Of a stretch of 58,320 nt of DNA, positions 15,209 through 24,083 are shown piece by piece (within the stretch, counting starts at the first letter, position 1; every line of letters starts with the position of its first letter). This DNA comes from Planctomycetales bacterium. Its GTDB lineage: Bacteria; Planctomycetota; Planctomycetia; Isosphaerales; Isosphaeraceae. The translations under genes were made by a program, and so were the position numbers. Location: the NCBI GenBank assembly GCA_027449865.1, contig DAIDKV010000123.1, forward strand, positions 1 through 58,320, written 5' to 3'. The notes beneath the pieces were generated by a model. It made no database searches, had not been told where the DNA came from, and was given only the letters and a program-made list of their open reading frames with translations.

Positions 15209-16885
15209 TCAGCGATTGGATACGGAGCGTTGTCGGGCCGCGCGAAGGGTAGCGGCGAGGACGGGGTCGTGCTGCGGGTCGCCGTAGTCGGCTTCCTCTC
15301 GGAGCCGAGCGGCATCGTCGGTTGGCCGGGCGGCCGATCGGGCGAGGATCGGGAGGTCGGGCGTGACGCCCTGCTCGCTGTAGGGACGGTCCTTCGGAGA
15401 GTAGAACTTCGCCGTTGTGAGCTTGAGCCCGGCCGGGGCCGAACGGAGCGAGAAGATGCTCTGCACGGAACCCTTGCCATAGGTTCGGGCCCCCACGATC
15501 GTCGCCCTTCGATGGTCCTGAAGGGCGCCGGCGAGAATCTCGCTGGCGCTGGCGCTGTCGTGGTCGACCAGGACGTAAATGGGCATCGTCCACTGAGCCT
15601 TCCCCGAGGCGTGGTAGGATTGCGTCTGGCCCTGGGCACGGCCCCGAGTCGAGACAATGATCCCCTCGTTGACGAATCGCCCGGCGATCTCGACGGCGAC
15701 ATTCAGCAGGCCGCCCGGATTGCCGCGCAGATCGAGGACGAGCACGCGCATTCCCCGCGTCGACATCGCGGCGATCGCCGCGTCGATCTCCTCGGTTGAG
15801 GATTTCTGAAAGGTCGTAAGCCGAAGATAACCGATACCCGCGTCGGGATCGACCATTCGTGTCTTGACGACACTCTCGACCTCGACGTGCCGGCGGACCA
15901 GCCGAAGCGATTGCGATCGGCCGTCCCGCTTCTGGACCACCAGCCCGACGGTGCTTCCTTCCAGCCCCTGAAGCCGGTTGGCCGCATCGTCGAGAGTCAT
16001 CCCCTTGAGAGCGACGCCGTCGATCTGAACGATCAACTCACCGGCGACGAGACCCGCCTCCCAGGCCGGCCCACCCCGAATCACGCCGACCAGCCGAAGC
16101 CCTTCCTTGTCGTTCTTCAATTCGATGCCGAGACCGACGAAATTGCCGTCGATCATCGCATAGAGATCTTCCAGCTTGTCGGGAGTCAGGTAGCTGGTGA
16201 AGTCGTCGAGCGCGTCGCAGGCGCCGCAGGTGAATTCGAGGAGTACCGGCGTAAGGTCGAGCCGAAGCGATTTACCGGCGAGGTCCGCGCAGGCCATCGC
16301 CATGCCGAGGGCCGAGGGACGGTCGGGGATTGCCAGACCGGTTCGGTACTTGCGCAGGGTCTCGCGCACCTCGTTGATCCGCTCGGCCGGGGCGTCGAGA
16401 TGATTCGCTCGGAGGAAGACCGGGTCGCGAAGAGCGACCTCAAGGTTGTCGATGCCGTGGCGGACCAGCGGTTCCATCGCGACGGAATCGACGTAGTTCG
16501 ACTGAATCCGCTCCAGAACTTCCTCGTAGAGCTCGGTGGATCGCTCGGGAGGCAGGGCGAGGAGGATGTTCCGAAAGCTGGGATCGGCGTATCGTCGGTT
16601 GAGCTTGAAATGGATCTCGCAGAGACGAAGCCGACGGCCGAACTCGACGCGGCTTGGCCACTGCTGGAGGGCCTCGCGATAGATTTCCATCGCGCCGGCC
16701 CAGTTGCGATCGCGCTCGCGATCGAGGCCGCGGTCCATCGCCTCGTCGGCTCCCAACTGGGAATCCGCGGTCGTCTGGCCTGGAGGGACTTTCGGTGAAG
16801 GCGAATCGATCCGGCCGAGCGCCGGCGCGTCGGAGATCGAGCACGCCAGCAGGAGAAAGCCCAGGGTGAAGATGAGCCGACGCAT
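15209..16885 (-). CDS. S41 family C-terminal processing protease
   Basis: A 558-residue exported tail-specific protease. It has a signal peptide at 1-24 (RRLIFTLGFLLLACSISDA), a TPR-like helical region (about 45-100) and a PDZ domain (about 245-330) with 'GLGIELKND' and 'GGPAWEAGLVAGELIVQIDG'. The S41 catalytic core follows: 'VLVLDLRGNPGGLL', then the nucleophile region 'DHDSASASEI' (441-450) and the general-base Lys in 'TYGKGSVQ' (Lys471). It should cleave proteins from the C-terminus in the periplasm. The start at 16885 gives the signal peptide and a GGGAGA site. It is a different subfamily from the second S41 gene at 30194-32293. Confidence 0.88.
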   Translation of the reverse strand: MRRLIFTLGFLLLACSISDAPALGRIDSPSPKVPPGQTTADSQLGADEAMDRGLDRERDRNWAGAMEIYREALQQWPSRVEFGRRLRLCEIHFKLNRRYADPSFRNILLALPPERSTELYEEVLERIQSNYVDSVAMEPLVRHGIDNLEVALRDPVFLRANHLDAPAERINEVRETLRKYRTGLAIPDRPSALGMAMACADLAGKSLRLDLTPVLLEFTCGACDALDDFTSYLTPDKLEDLYAMIDGNFVGLGIELKNDKEGLRLVGVIRGGPAWEAGLVAGELIVQIDGVALKGMTLDDAANRLQGLEGSTVGLVVQKRDGRSQSLRLVRRHVEVESVVKTRMVDPDAGIGYLRLTTFQKSSTEEIDAAIAAMSTRGMRVLVLDLRGNPGGLLNVAVEIAGRFVNEGIIVSTRGRAQGQTQSYHASGKAQWTMPIYVLVDHDSASASEILAGALQDHRRATIVGARTYGKGSVQSIFSLRSAPAGLKLTTAKFYSPKDRPYSEQGVTPDLPILARSAARPTDDAARLREEADYGDPQHDPVLAATLRAARQRSVSNR

Positions 16886-17308
16886 GGACGACGATCTCCC
16901 GCTCGGGAGAGGGCGCGAAAGCTCGTCGGGGCGGCGGCCGGGAAATGGGGAGGGTCCGCCGAGAAGGGCGAACGATCCATCCAACCCGGTGGGAAAGGGC
17001 ACGGCGCTCGTTTGAGTTACCGGGGAACCTCGCTCACCGCTACGACCACTCTCAAGGACTTCGCGCACCGCTCCGTCGTTGCCGATCTAAGGGAGTCAAT
17101 CCGATTCAAAGCGGGCACGACAATCCGCGGGACCACCCTCCAGGGCAGCTCGCGTCGCCGTTCCAGGTTGGGGCCGTCTGGTCCAGCCCCTCGCTCGCCT
17201 GAATTATAACACATCGATCGAACGGGCACGGAGCAATCGGCCGGTGGCCCCCGCGCGTAAAATGGCGAGGAAAACATCGACCCGCTCCTACCCCACCGAG
17301 GTCTCGAG
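16886..17308. other. Divergent intergenic region between S41 protease and MFS genes
   Basis: This 423-bp gap separates divergent genes. I see no credible gene. A perfect TATAAT box on the minus strand (complement of 17203-17208) could be a -10 element for the S41 gene, but it has no convincing -35 partner and would leave a leader of more than 300 nt. Confidence 0.4.
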
Positions 17309-18622
17309 ATGGCTTCCGACGAATCCCCCGACCCGGTCGACTCGCGGATCAGCGGCCGGGAAATGATGCTCCTGCTGCTCCTTGCCTCCGTTCAGTTTAC
17401 CAGCATCGTCGATTTCATGGTGGTAATGCCCCTTGGGCCGGAGCTAACCGAAAGGCTCTCGATCTCGGCCTCGCAGTTCGGGCTGATCGTTTCGTCGTAC
17501 ACGATCGCGGCGGGCGTCGCGGGGATTTTTGCCTCGGGGATCATGGATCGCTTCGGGCGGAAGTCGGCTTTCCTGACGCTCTATGCGGGTTTCCTGATCG
17601 GAACGTTGTTCTGCGGGCTGGCGGAAAGCTACGGCGAGTTGCTCGCCGCCCGCGTGCTGACAGGATCCTTCGGCGGGATTCTGGGAGGGATGGCGTTGGC
17701 GATCGTCGGCGACGCGTTCCCCGAGCACAAGCGGGGCCGTGCCACGGGAATGCTAATGTCGGCGTTTGCACTGGCCTCGGTGGTGGGGGTGCCGGTTGGG
17801 ATCAAGCTAAGTAACTGGTCGGACTGGCACACTCCGTTCCTGGTCCTGGCGGCGCTTGGAGTACCGGTGCTGCTGGCCTCGCTGAATCTCTTGCCGGCGA
17901 TGCGGGATCACCTTGACCAGGTCGGACACGCCCACCCGATGGCCCGCCTGGCGGAGACCTTTCGCGAGCCGAACCACCTGCGCGCCTTCGCGCTGGTCGC
18001 CACGATGATGTTCGGCGGTTTTTCCGTCATCCCGTACATCGCGGTCTTTCTGGTGGGGAACGTGGGCCTCGCGAAGGCGGATCTGCCGACGATCTACGTC
18101 GCGGGCGGGCTGCTCACCCTTTTTGGCGCTCCGATCGTTGGGAAGCTGGCCGACCGGTTTGGCAAGTTGCCTGTGTATCGGGTGGTCGCGGTTCTCTCGG
18201 CCGGGATGATGTTCGTGGTGACCCACCTGCCCGCGGTTCCGCTTGTGATCGCGGCGGCGGCTACGGGGACGCTCATGCTCACCAACGCCGGCCGGATGGT
18301 CGCGGCGATGGCGATGGTGACGGGGAGTGTCGAGCCCTCAAGGCGGGGCGGCTTCATGAGCGCGAACTCGGCCGTCCAGCATTTCTCGACCGGAATGGGA
18401 GCCTACATCGGCGGCCTGATCCTGGTCAGCGATCCGGCGAGCCACTCGCTCCTTCATTTCGAGGTGGTCGGTTACATCGCGATCGCGGCGACGATCGCGA
18501 GCCTCTGGCTGGCCGGCCAGGTCCGCCCGGCACCCAAACCTGCTCAGACGAAGCCCGAGGGGGCCCTCGCGATGTTCGACGCGGTTCTCGACGACCCGCT
18601 CTCGGCGGCCGAGACGCTCTGA
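17309..18622 (+). CDS. MFS transporter (DHA1-like)
   Basis: A 437-residue polytopic membrane protein with about 12 hydrophobic segments. The loop between segments 2 and 3 carries 'GIMDRFGRKSA', the major facilitator signature motif, and 'AFPEHKRGRATG' follows segment 4. The first helix reads 'QFTSIVDFMVVMPLGPEL', typical of drug/proton antiporters of the DHA1 group and of sugar-efflux relatives. It exports an unknown small molecule using the proton gradient. The ATG at 17309 has a GAGG site. The gene is isolated between divergent and same-strand neighbours with no co-operonic clue. Confidence 0.88.
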   Translation: MASDESPDPVDSRISGREMMLLLLLASVQFTSIVDFMVVMPLGPELTERLSISASQFGLIVSSYTIAAGVAGIFASGIMDRFGRKSAFLTLYAGFLIGTLFCGLAESYGELLAARVLTGSFGGILGGMALAIVGDAFPEHKRGRATGMLMSAFALASVVGVPVGIKLSNWSDWHTPFLVLAALGVPVLLASLNLLPAMRDHLDQVGHAHPMARLAETFREPNHLRAFALVATMMFGGFSVIPYIAVFLVGNVGLAKADLPTIYVAGGLLTLFGAPIVGKLADRFGKLPVYRVVAVLSAGMMFVVTHLPAVPLVIAAAATGTLMLTNAGRMVAAMAMVTGSVEPSRRGGFMSANSAVQHFSTGMGAYIGGLILVSDPASHSLLHFEVVGYIAIAATIASLWLAGQVRPAPKPAQTKPEGALAMFDAVLDDPLSAAETL

Positions 18623-18735
18623 TCCGCCCCTCGGCGCGAGAATCTCGCCTTGCTCGATCCCTGGACCTGCGCCATGATCCGGACCAGGTCTTCCCGTTGA
18701 TCCGAATCGCCTCTCGTTCCTGGAGGATCGCGGCC

Positions 18736-20193
18736 ATGGCAGGCCAAGCCGGAACCCGATCGATATTCGTCGTCGCTCTGATTCTAGCTGTTGTCCCCGC
18801 CAGAGGCGCCGAGGCTCCCGAGCCGCCGAAGCTTCGGTTTGGGATCGCGCTTCAGGCGAAGCCCTCCCGGAATCATTTCCAGGATGTGGTGCAGAAGACG
18901 CCTGACCTCGTTCTGGTCGACGGCGCGAAGACGATCCGTCCCGAGCGGCCCGGGCTGATCTACCACATCGAGCGCGCCGAGGGGAATCGATACCTCGTCA
19001 CCCTCCCCGGACAGGGACTTTATGGGTGGGTCGATCGAGACGCGGTCATCCCGTACAGCGAGGCCGAGGGTTATTTCACCAACGAGCTGGAAATTGAGAA
19101 AGCGACGCCCTTCGGCTACCTGATGCGTGCCATCGTCTGCGAGGATAACGAGAGATTTCAGCGGTCATTTGCCGATCTCGCCGAGGCGCTCAAGCTCGAT
19201 CCGGGTTACGTTCCCGCGATGATCGAGCGTGCGATGCTCTGGGCGACGCGGAACCGGATGGACCTTGCCCTTCTGGATACCGAGCGAGCGATTCGAGCCG
19301 ATCCTCGGTCGTCCGAGGCTCGTCTGGAACGAGGCGTTTTCTACTTCAAGCTCAAGGATTACGGGAAGGCTCTCGCCGATCTCGACCGGGCGCGGGAACT
19401 GGGCTCTCGATCGATCCACGTTCCCATGGTTCGGGGTTCGATTTACGTCGAGCGCCGGCAAATCGACGATGCGATCCAGGCCTTTCAGGAGGCGGTCTCG
19501 ATTGACCCGAAAAACTATGATGCGCACCTGATGCTCGGCTCATCCTATCTTCTGCGGTCGCAGCCGCAGCGGGCCGTGCAGGCCTTTTCCGAGGCCGTGA
19601 AGCTTGAGCCGGAGAAGGGGTCGGGATATGGCGGGCGGGCGGTGGCGCGCATGGGCCTCGGTCAGCGGGAACTGGCCCTCGTCGATCTCAACCAGGCGAT
19701 CCGGTACGAGTCGATGCGTGCCGACCTGTTTCGGGATCGTGGGCAAATCCACGCGATGGAGGGTCGGTGGCCGCAGGCGATGGCCGACTTCGAGACGGCT
19801 CTCCGGGTCGATCCGAACGATGTCGAGGCGAACATCGTCCGGGCCTGGACGCTCGCGACCTGTCCCGACCAGCGCGTTCGGAACGGAGCCAGCGCCGTGG
19901 CCTCGGCCACGCGGGCCTGCGAGCTGACCCAGTGGAAATCGCCTCGGGCGCTGGCGACGCTCGCCGCGGCCTATGCGGAGTCGGGCGACTACACGGCCGC
20001 CGCCCAGATGCAGGGCAAGGCGATCGCCGTCACGCCGCCCGGAGATCCTGTTCTCGGTTACTACCAGGCCTCCCTCAATCGATACCGGTCCGGCAAGCCC
20101 TGGCACCGCGTCGGACTGCTCGAGGAGATCGGGCTCCATCGCCGGTCACCGGCCAAGCAGGATACCCAGGTTCAACAAACCCGGGGGAAATAA
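18736..20193 (+). CDS. Exported tetratricopeptide repeat protein
   Basis: A 485-residue protein with a signal peptide (1-24, 'SIFVVALILAVVPARGAEA'), an SH3-like N-terminal segment ('YLVTLPGQGLYGWVDRDAVI', about 80-110) and a long TPR solenoid (about 125-450). Repeats include 'RAIRADPRSSEARLERGVFY' and 'AFQEAVSIDPKNYDAHLMLG'. It probably scaffolds periplasmic complexes; no enzyme residues are seen. I chose the ATG at 18736, preceded by TGGAGG at good spacing, over a TTG at 18697. It converges with the DUF1501 gene across a hairpin-forming repeat region. Confidence 0.82.
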   Translation: MAGQAGTRSIFVVALILAVVPARGAEAPEPPKLRFGIALQAKPSRNHFQDVVQKTPDLVLVDGAKTIRPERPGLIYHIERAEGNRYLVTLPGQGLYGWVDRDAVIPYSEAEGYFTNELEIEKATPFGYLMRAIVCEDNERFQRSFADLAEALKLDPGYVPAMIERAMLWATRNRMDLALLDTERAIRADPRSSEARLERGVFYFKLKDYGKALADLDRARELGSRSIHVPMVRGSIYVERRQIDDAIQAFQEAVSIDPKNYDAHLMLGSSYLLRSQPQRAVQAFSEAVKLEPEKGSGYGGRAVARMGLGQRELALVDLNQAIRYESMRADLFRDRGQIHAMEGRWPQAMADFETALRVDPNDVEANIVRAWTLATCPDQRVRNGASAVASATRACELTQWKSPRALATLAAAYAESGDYTAAAQMQGKAIAVTPPGDPVLGYYQASLNRYRSGKPWHRVGLLEEIGLHRRSPAKQDTQVQQTRGK

Positions 20194-20230
20194 CCACAGC
20201 GCGGTCGGGCCGCATCCCATCAGAACGGAT

Positions 20231-20433
20231 TCACCACAGAGTCACAGAGATCACAGAGATCACAGAGAAGAATATCTTTAGAATACTCTGTGTGAAGAAT
20301 GGTTGCGTGATTTGCAGTGATGAAATCGTGCGCGGCGTACAAGATTCTCAAAGTGAGTAGTACAGAGATAGAGACACAGAGAAAAGGCAAAGGATTTTCT
20401 TCCTTTGAATTCTCCGTGTCTCTGTGTTGTTGA
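20231..20433. repeat. CACAGAG-rich intergenic repeat with long hairpin
   Basis: Low-GC sequence packed with CACAGAG words: 20231-20266 on the plus strand and again at 20362-20382, with the complementary CTCTGTG at 20285-20292 and 20417-20427. Positions 20371-20394 pair imperfectly with 20400-20422 around a short T-rich loop, forming a long hairpin between two convergent genes. The position suits a bidirectional terminator. Repeats of this wording are widespread in planctomycete intergenic DNA. Confidence 0.65.
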
Positions 20434-20444
20434 GGTTGAGGAGG

Positions 20445-21815
20445 TCAGATCAGCTCGCGGATGGGTTCCTTCTCGTCGAGCAGGGTCATTGGACGGCCGC
20501 CGCGATCGGAGACGGCCGTGGCCGGGTCGATCCCCAGGTTGTGATAGAGCGTTGCGAAGACGTTCTGGAAAGAGACGGGGTGGTCGACCACGTAGGCGGC
20601 ATGCCGGTCGGTCGCGCCGATGACCTGTCCAGTCCGCATCCCGCCGCCGGCGAGAAGGGCACAGTTGACGGCGGGCCAGTGGTCGCGGCCGGCGTTCTTG
20701 TTGATGGTTGGCGTTCGGCCGAACTCGCCCCAGACGATCACCGAAACATCACGATCGAGCCCGCGGTCGTACAGGTCTTCCAGCAGGGCCGAGAGCGCCA
20801 TGTCGAGCTTTGGGATGCGGGTTCGGTTGGTCGAGAAGTTCCGAGAATGCGTGTCCCATCGGCCGAAGCCGAGGGTGACCACCCTGGCGCCGGCCTCGAC
20901 CAGTCGCCGGGCCATCAGGAACTGGTCCATCCAGGCGGGAGGGCCGTCGTTTTCGTGGACGTCGTTGCCTCCGCCGTATCGAGCACGGACCTTCGGGTCT
21001 TCGCGAGTGACGTCGAGGGCATCGTAAACCCGGCGGGAAGTTAAGACCTCGAAGGCCCGCTGGGTGAAGCTATCCATGCCTCGGACGGCGTCGTCGTTAT
21101 CGAAGGCGCGCCGGAATCCGTCGAGCTGGGCCAGGAGCGATCGGCGGCCGGCGAGTCGAGTGGCGTCGATGGCCGCGGCGTCGAGGTTGGCACCGCCACC
21201 GGCGGGAACGGATGGGCTCGTCCTCGACTCGGATCGGAAGGGCGTGAACGGCGCGTGGGCCAGTCCCAGGTAACCGGGATCGCCGGGATTCCCCCATCGG
21301 GGCTCGCCGGTCCGGGGCGAGAGGCCGACAAAGACCGGGACATCCGGATGCACGGGACCCTTCAATTGCGAGACCAGGGCGCCCAGGCTGGGCCGCCCGC
21401 CCTGGGCCTTGCTCACGAGGTCCTTGTAGCCGGTCAGGCACTGGCCGGCCGAATGGTCCGGACCGGCACCGACGATCGATCGGACGATCGCGAATCGGTC
21501 CATCATCCCCGCGAGCCGGGGCATGTGCTCGCAAATCTGGATTCCCGGCACACTGGTCGGGATTGGGCGGAACTCACCCCGGATGCCTTCCGGCGCATCG
21601 GGCTTCATGTCGAACATGTCCTGGTGGGGCGGACCCCCCGCCAGGAAGACCATGATCACCGCCTTGTGGGAGCGATGGAGGTTTGCACGGCTCTCGGCCT
21701 GCAACAATCCCGAGAAAGAGAGGCCGCCGAGGGCCAATCCCCCGACCTTCAGGAAGTCGCGCCGCGATACACCATCGCAGTAACCCGCTCGCGCCGGTCC
21801 GAAGAGGCTCAACAT
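20445..21815 (-). CDS. DUF1501 domain-containing protein (Tat-exported)
   Basis: A 456-residue protein with a twin-arginine signal ('SRRDFLKVGGLALGGLSFSG', about 17-36), so it should be exported folded. The body matches DUF1501 of the alkaline phosphatase/sulfatase-like superfamily: 'FLAGGPPHQDMFDMKPDAP', 'GMMDRFAIVRSI', 'WDTHSRNF' and 'IVWGEFGRTPTIN', with the terminal His-rich 'GRDHWP'. Enzyme activity is not established. In planctomycetes DUF1501 genes usually sit next to a cytochrome-domain DUF1549/DUF1553 gene, but none is adjacent here, so this is an orphan. The ATG at 21815 has a GGAAGG site and gives the Tat signal near the N-terminus. Confidence 0.9.
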   Translation of the reverse strand: MLSLFGPARAGYCDGVSRRDFLKVGGLALGGLSFSGLLQAESRANLHRSHKAVIMVFLAGGPPHQDMFDMKPDAPEGIRGEFRPIPTSVPGIQICEHMPRLAGMMDRFAIVRSIVGAGPDHSAGQCLTGYKDLVSKAQGGRPSLGALVSQLKGPVHPDVPVFVGLSPRTGEPRWGNPGDPGYLGLAHAPFTPFRSESRTSPSVPAGGGANLDAAAIDATRLAGRRSLLAQLDGFRRAFDNDDAVRGMDSFTQRAFEVLTSRRVYDALDVTREDPKVRARYGGGNDVHENDGPPAWMDQFLMARRLVEAGARVVTLGFGRWDTHSRNFSTNRTRIPKLDMALSALLEDLYDRGLDRDVSVIVWGEFGRTPTINKNAGRDHWPAVNCALLAGGGMRTGQVIGATDRHAAYVVDHPVSFQNVFATLYHNLGIDPATAVSDRGGRPMTLLDEKEPIRELI

Positions 21816-22292
21816 GCCGTTAGCCCTTCCTTCCCGCTGGACACCCGCTTCACGAGTGTTTAACAAGATTGTGCGCCCGGGACTGGTATCTGGCAAATGG
21901 GTGTCGGAAAGGCGTTGATTCCGGTCAACGTGACCTTACCGACGATGCCTCGTGGCATCGTGACCATTACCAAATTCCCGGCCGATCCCGGGGCCGGATC
22001 GATCGCACGACCGTCTTCTGATCGAAGGGGCCTCCCTGTCTCGGTCGGATACGAAGGCGGGCGCCTCGCGCATCACGATTTCTTCTTCATCGACACGGTT
22101 GGGGACCGGACTTGCTCCATAAAATTTCCAGGGCGCGGACGCCGATCGCGGCCCCCGCGGGTCGTCATCTCGGTTCTGGCACCATCGCCGCGGCGTCAGG
22201 TCGCGGCAAGGGAAGTGGAGGCCGGGATTGTCATGGCCTCCACTTCCATTCTACGCCCGAAACGGAAAATGGTTACACCGCCCTGTGAAGGC
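21816..22292. other. 477-bp intergenic region
   Basis: Between two minus-strand genes. A plus-strand frame (21897-22337) runs through it but shows no domain and overlaps the next gene antisense, so I do not call it. The only clear structure is the hairpin at 22211-22247. Promoters for the DUF1501 gene are expected here, but I see no convincing pair of boxes. Confidence 0.5.
22211..22247 (-). terminator. Hairpin downstream of CRTAC1 gene
   Basis: A perfect 13-bp inverted repeat (22211-22223 with 22235-22247) encloses an 11-nt loop. It lies 45 bp past the stop of the CRTAC1 gene on the minus strand. The tract after it is not T-rich, so it may stabilise the mRNA 3' end rather than act as a classical intrinsic terminator. 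Confidence 0.5.
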
Positions 22293-24083
22293 TCAGGGCG
22301 AGGACGGAGTCTCCTCGATCCGTATCACCTGGTTTGACTCCAGGTTCGATCGTTTTGTCTCCTTCCCCGACGGCCATCGAATCGTCAATTCGTCGACCCT
22401 TGACGCCGAACCGAGGCCGAAGGTGAGCGGAAACTCGACGGAGGAAAGGTAACTCTTGGAGGGGAAGAGCTGGCGATCGCAGGAAAGCTCGCCGGCCTTC
22501 AATTGCACTCTCGCGCCGATGGCGTCGCGGTTGGACTTCTTACCGTCTCCGATGAGGACCAGACGGAGCCAGTGGTTCCGGTGGCCGCCCTCGTTTCGGA
22601 AGAGATGCGGTGTGCCGTTATTGACGGTGATCAGGACATCAAGGTCACCGTCGTTATCAATATCGGCGTAGGTACAGCCACGGCCGACGATTGGCCGGAA
22701 CAGGTCGGGCCCAGCCTGCTCGGGGCCGACCATCGTGAAGAGCGTACGTCCGGGCCGACCCGAGTTCCAGAACAACTGGACCGGCTGCTCGTAATGCTCG
22801 CTGGCCTGAACGCGCGAGATCTCCGGTTCGAGATGTCCGTTGGCCGAGAGCAGGTCGAGCCGGCCGTCGAGGTCGTAGTCGAAGAAAAAGAGCCCGAACT
22901 TCAAAGGAGGCTGCGTCGGAGCCCCGAGGCCATAAACGTTGGCGAGGTCGGAGAAGACCATCGATTCGGGCTGATCGCAGACGTAAAGCGCGGTCATCTC
23001 GTTGGCGAAATTGCCGACGGCCAGGCCAAGGTGCTCGTCGTTGAGGAACGCGGCCCAGTCCACGCCCATGCCACCACGGGGTGAGCCGTTTGAGTCGAAC
23101 GCCACTCCGCAGAGGAGCGCCGTTTCCTCGAACTTCCCGCCGCCCCGGTTGTGGAAGAAGAAATTCTGGACCGTGTCGTTGGCGACCGCAATATCGACAA
23201 GACCGTCACCATCGACATCGTAGGGCGCGACGCCCAGCGACTTGCCGACCGGAACCTGGAGATCCGGTGTCCGGACCTGCACGCCCGAGGAGTCGCTGAT
23301 ATCCACGAAGCGTCCCCCGTCGTTCCGGAGGAGCGTGCAGAGCGAGCCGCGGAACGAGGCCGGAGGGCCATAGGCCCGGCCAACCCCCGTGAGCTGAAAG
23401 CCCTGCACCTTGTCAATCTCCGGCGACCAGGTGATGTAGCTGGCGATGAAAAGATCCAGATCTCCGTCGTTCTCGATGTCGAGAAAGGCGGCGCCGGTGA
23501 GCCAGGCATTTGGGCCGCCCGCGTTGGCATCGCGGGTTACCTCGTCGAAATGTCCCTTCCCGTCGTTGCGGAAGAGGTGTCCACCGCCGACGGCCGTGAC
23601 GAAGAGGTCGTCGTCGCCATCGTTGTCGTAATCGCCGATGGCGACACCCTGGCCATAGAAGGTCCGGTCGAGGCCGGCGGACTTCGTGACGTCCTCGAAG
23701 TGTCCCTTGCCGTCGTTCCGATAGAGGGCCTGGGTCGGCATGGGCTCGACCTTCCGGCCGGGCCAGGTCGACGAGTTGACGAGGAACAGGTCGGGATCGC
23801 CATCGCGGTCGTAATCGAAGAAGGCCGCGCCCGAGCCCATCGTTTCGGGGAGGAGCTTCTCGCCGGTCGCTCCATTGAAGTGCCGGAACGTGATGCCGGC
23901 TTCCTTCGTCACGTCCACGAATCGAACGTTCGGGATCGATGCCTGCCGGACCTCTTTCGGCCGGACCGGTGCCTCGGGCGCGGCCACCCGGGGCGGTTCC
24001 GGAGCTTTGCCGCATCCGCAGGAGGCGAGCCAGGGCAGGGCGGCAACCGCGAGGGCCGCGTATCGGGGGATTCTCGTGCTCAT
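22293..24083 (-). CDS. CRTAC1 family FG-GAP/ASPIC-UnbV lipoprotein
   Basis: A 596-residue exported protein with a lipoprotein signal ('AALPWLASCGCG', lipobox LASC). Multiple FG-GAP/VCBS calcium-binding blades follow, each with a D-x-D-G-D-x-D loop ('YDRDGDPDLFLVN', 'YDNDGDDDLFVTA', 'IENDGDLDLFIAS', 'IDNDGDLDVLITV'), forming a beta-propeller. The C-terminus is an ASPIC/UnbV domain ('SNRDAIGARVQLKAG' ... 'LTIRWPSGKE'). The role is probably surface or periplasmic binding; no enzyme activity is known. Its ATG overlaps the stop of the pentaheme cytochrome gene by 4 nt (ATGA), so the two are translationally coupled and likely work together at the outer face of the cytoplasmic membrane. Confidence 0.9.
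   Translation of the reverse strand: MSTRIPRYAALAVAALPWLASCGCGKAPEPPRVAAPEAPVRPKEVRQASIPNVRFVDVTKEAGITFRHFNGATGEKLLPETMGSGAAFFDYDRDGDPDLFLVNSSTWPGRKVEPMPTQALYRNDGKGHFEDVTKSAGLDRTFYGQGVAIGDYDNDGDDDLFVTAVGGGHLFRNDGKGHFDEVTRDANAGGPNAWLTGAAFLDIENDGDLDLFIASYITWSPEIDKVQGFQLTGVGRAYGPPASFRGSLCTLLRNDGGRFVDISDSSGVQVRTPDLQVPVGKSLGVAPYDVDGDGLVDIAVANDTVQNFFFHNRGGGKFEETALLCGVAFDSNGSPRGGMGVDWAAFLNDEHLGLAVGNFANEMTALYVCDQPESMVFSDLANVYGLGAPTQPPLKFGLFFFDYDLDGRLDLLSANGHLEPEISRVQASEHYEQPVQLFWNSGRPGRTLFTMVGPEQAGPDLFRPIVGRGCTYADIDNDGDLDVLITVNNGTPHLFRNEGGHRNHWLRLVLIGDGKKSNRDAIGARVQLKAGELSCDRQLFPSKSYLSSVEFPLTFGLGSASRVDELTIRWPSGKETKRSNLESNQVIRIEETPSSP

Noticed and set aside
17203-17208. Perfect minus-strand TATAAT box
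   Set aside because: No -35 partner at 16-19 nt and a leader over 300 nt to the S41 start; kept only as a note in the intergenic entry.
21897-22337. 146-codon plus-strand frame upstream of the DUF1501 gene
   Set aside because: Overlaps the CRTAC1 gene antisense, includes the terminator-like hairpin and shows no domain.
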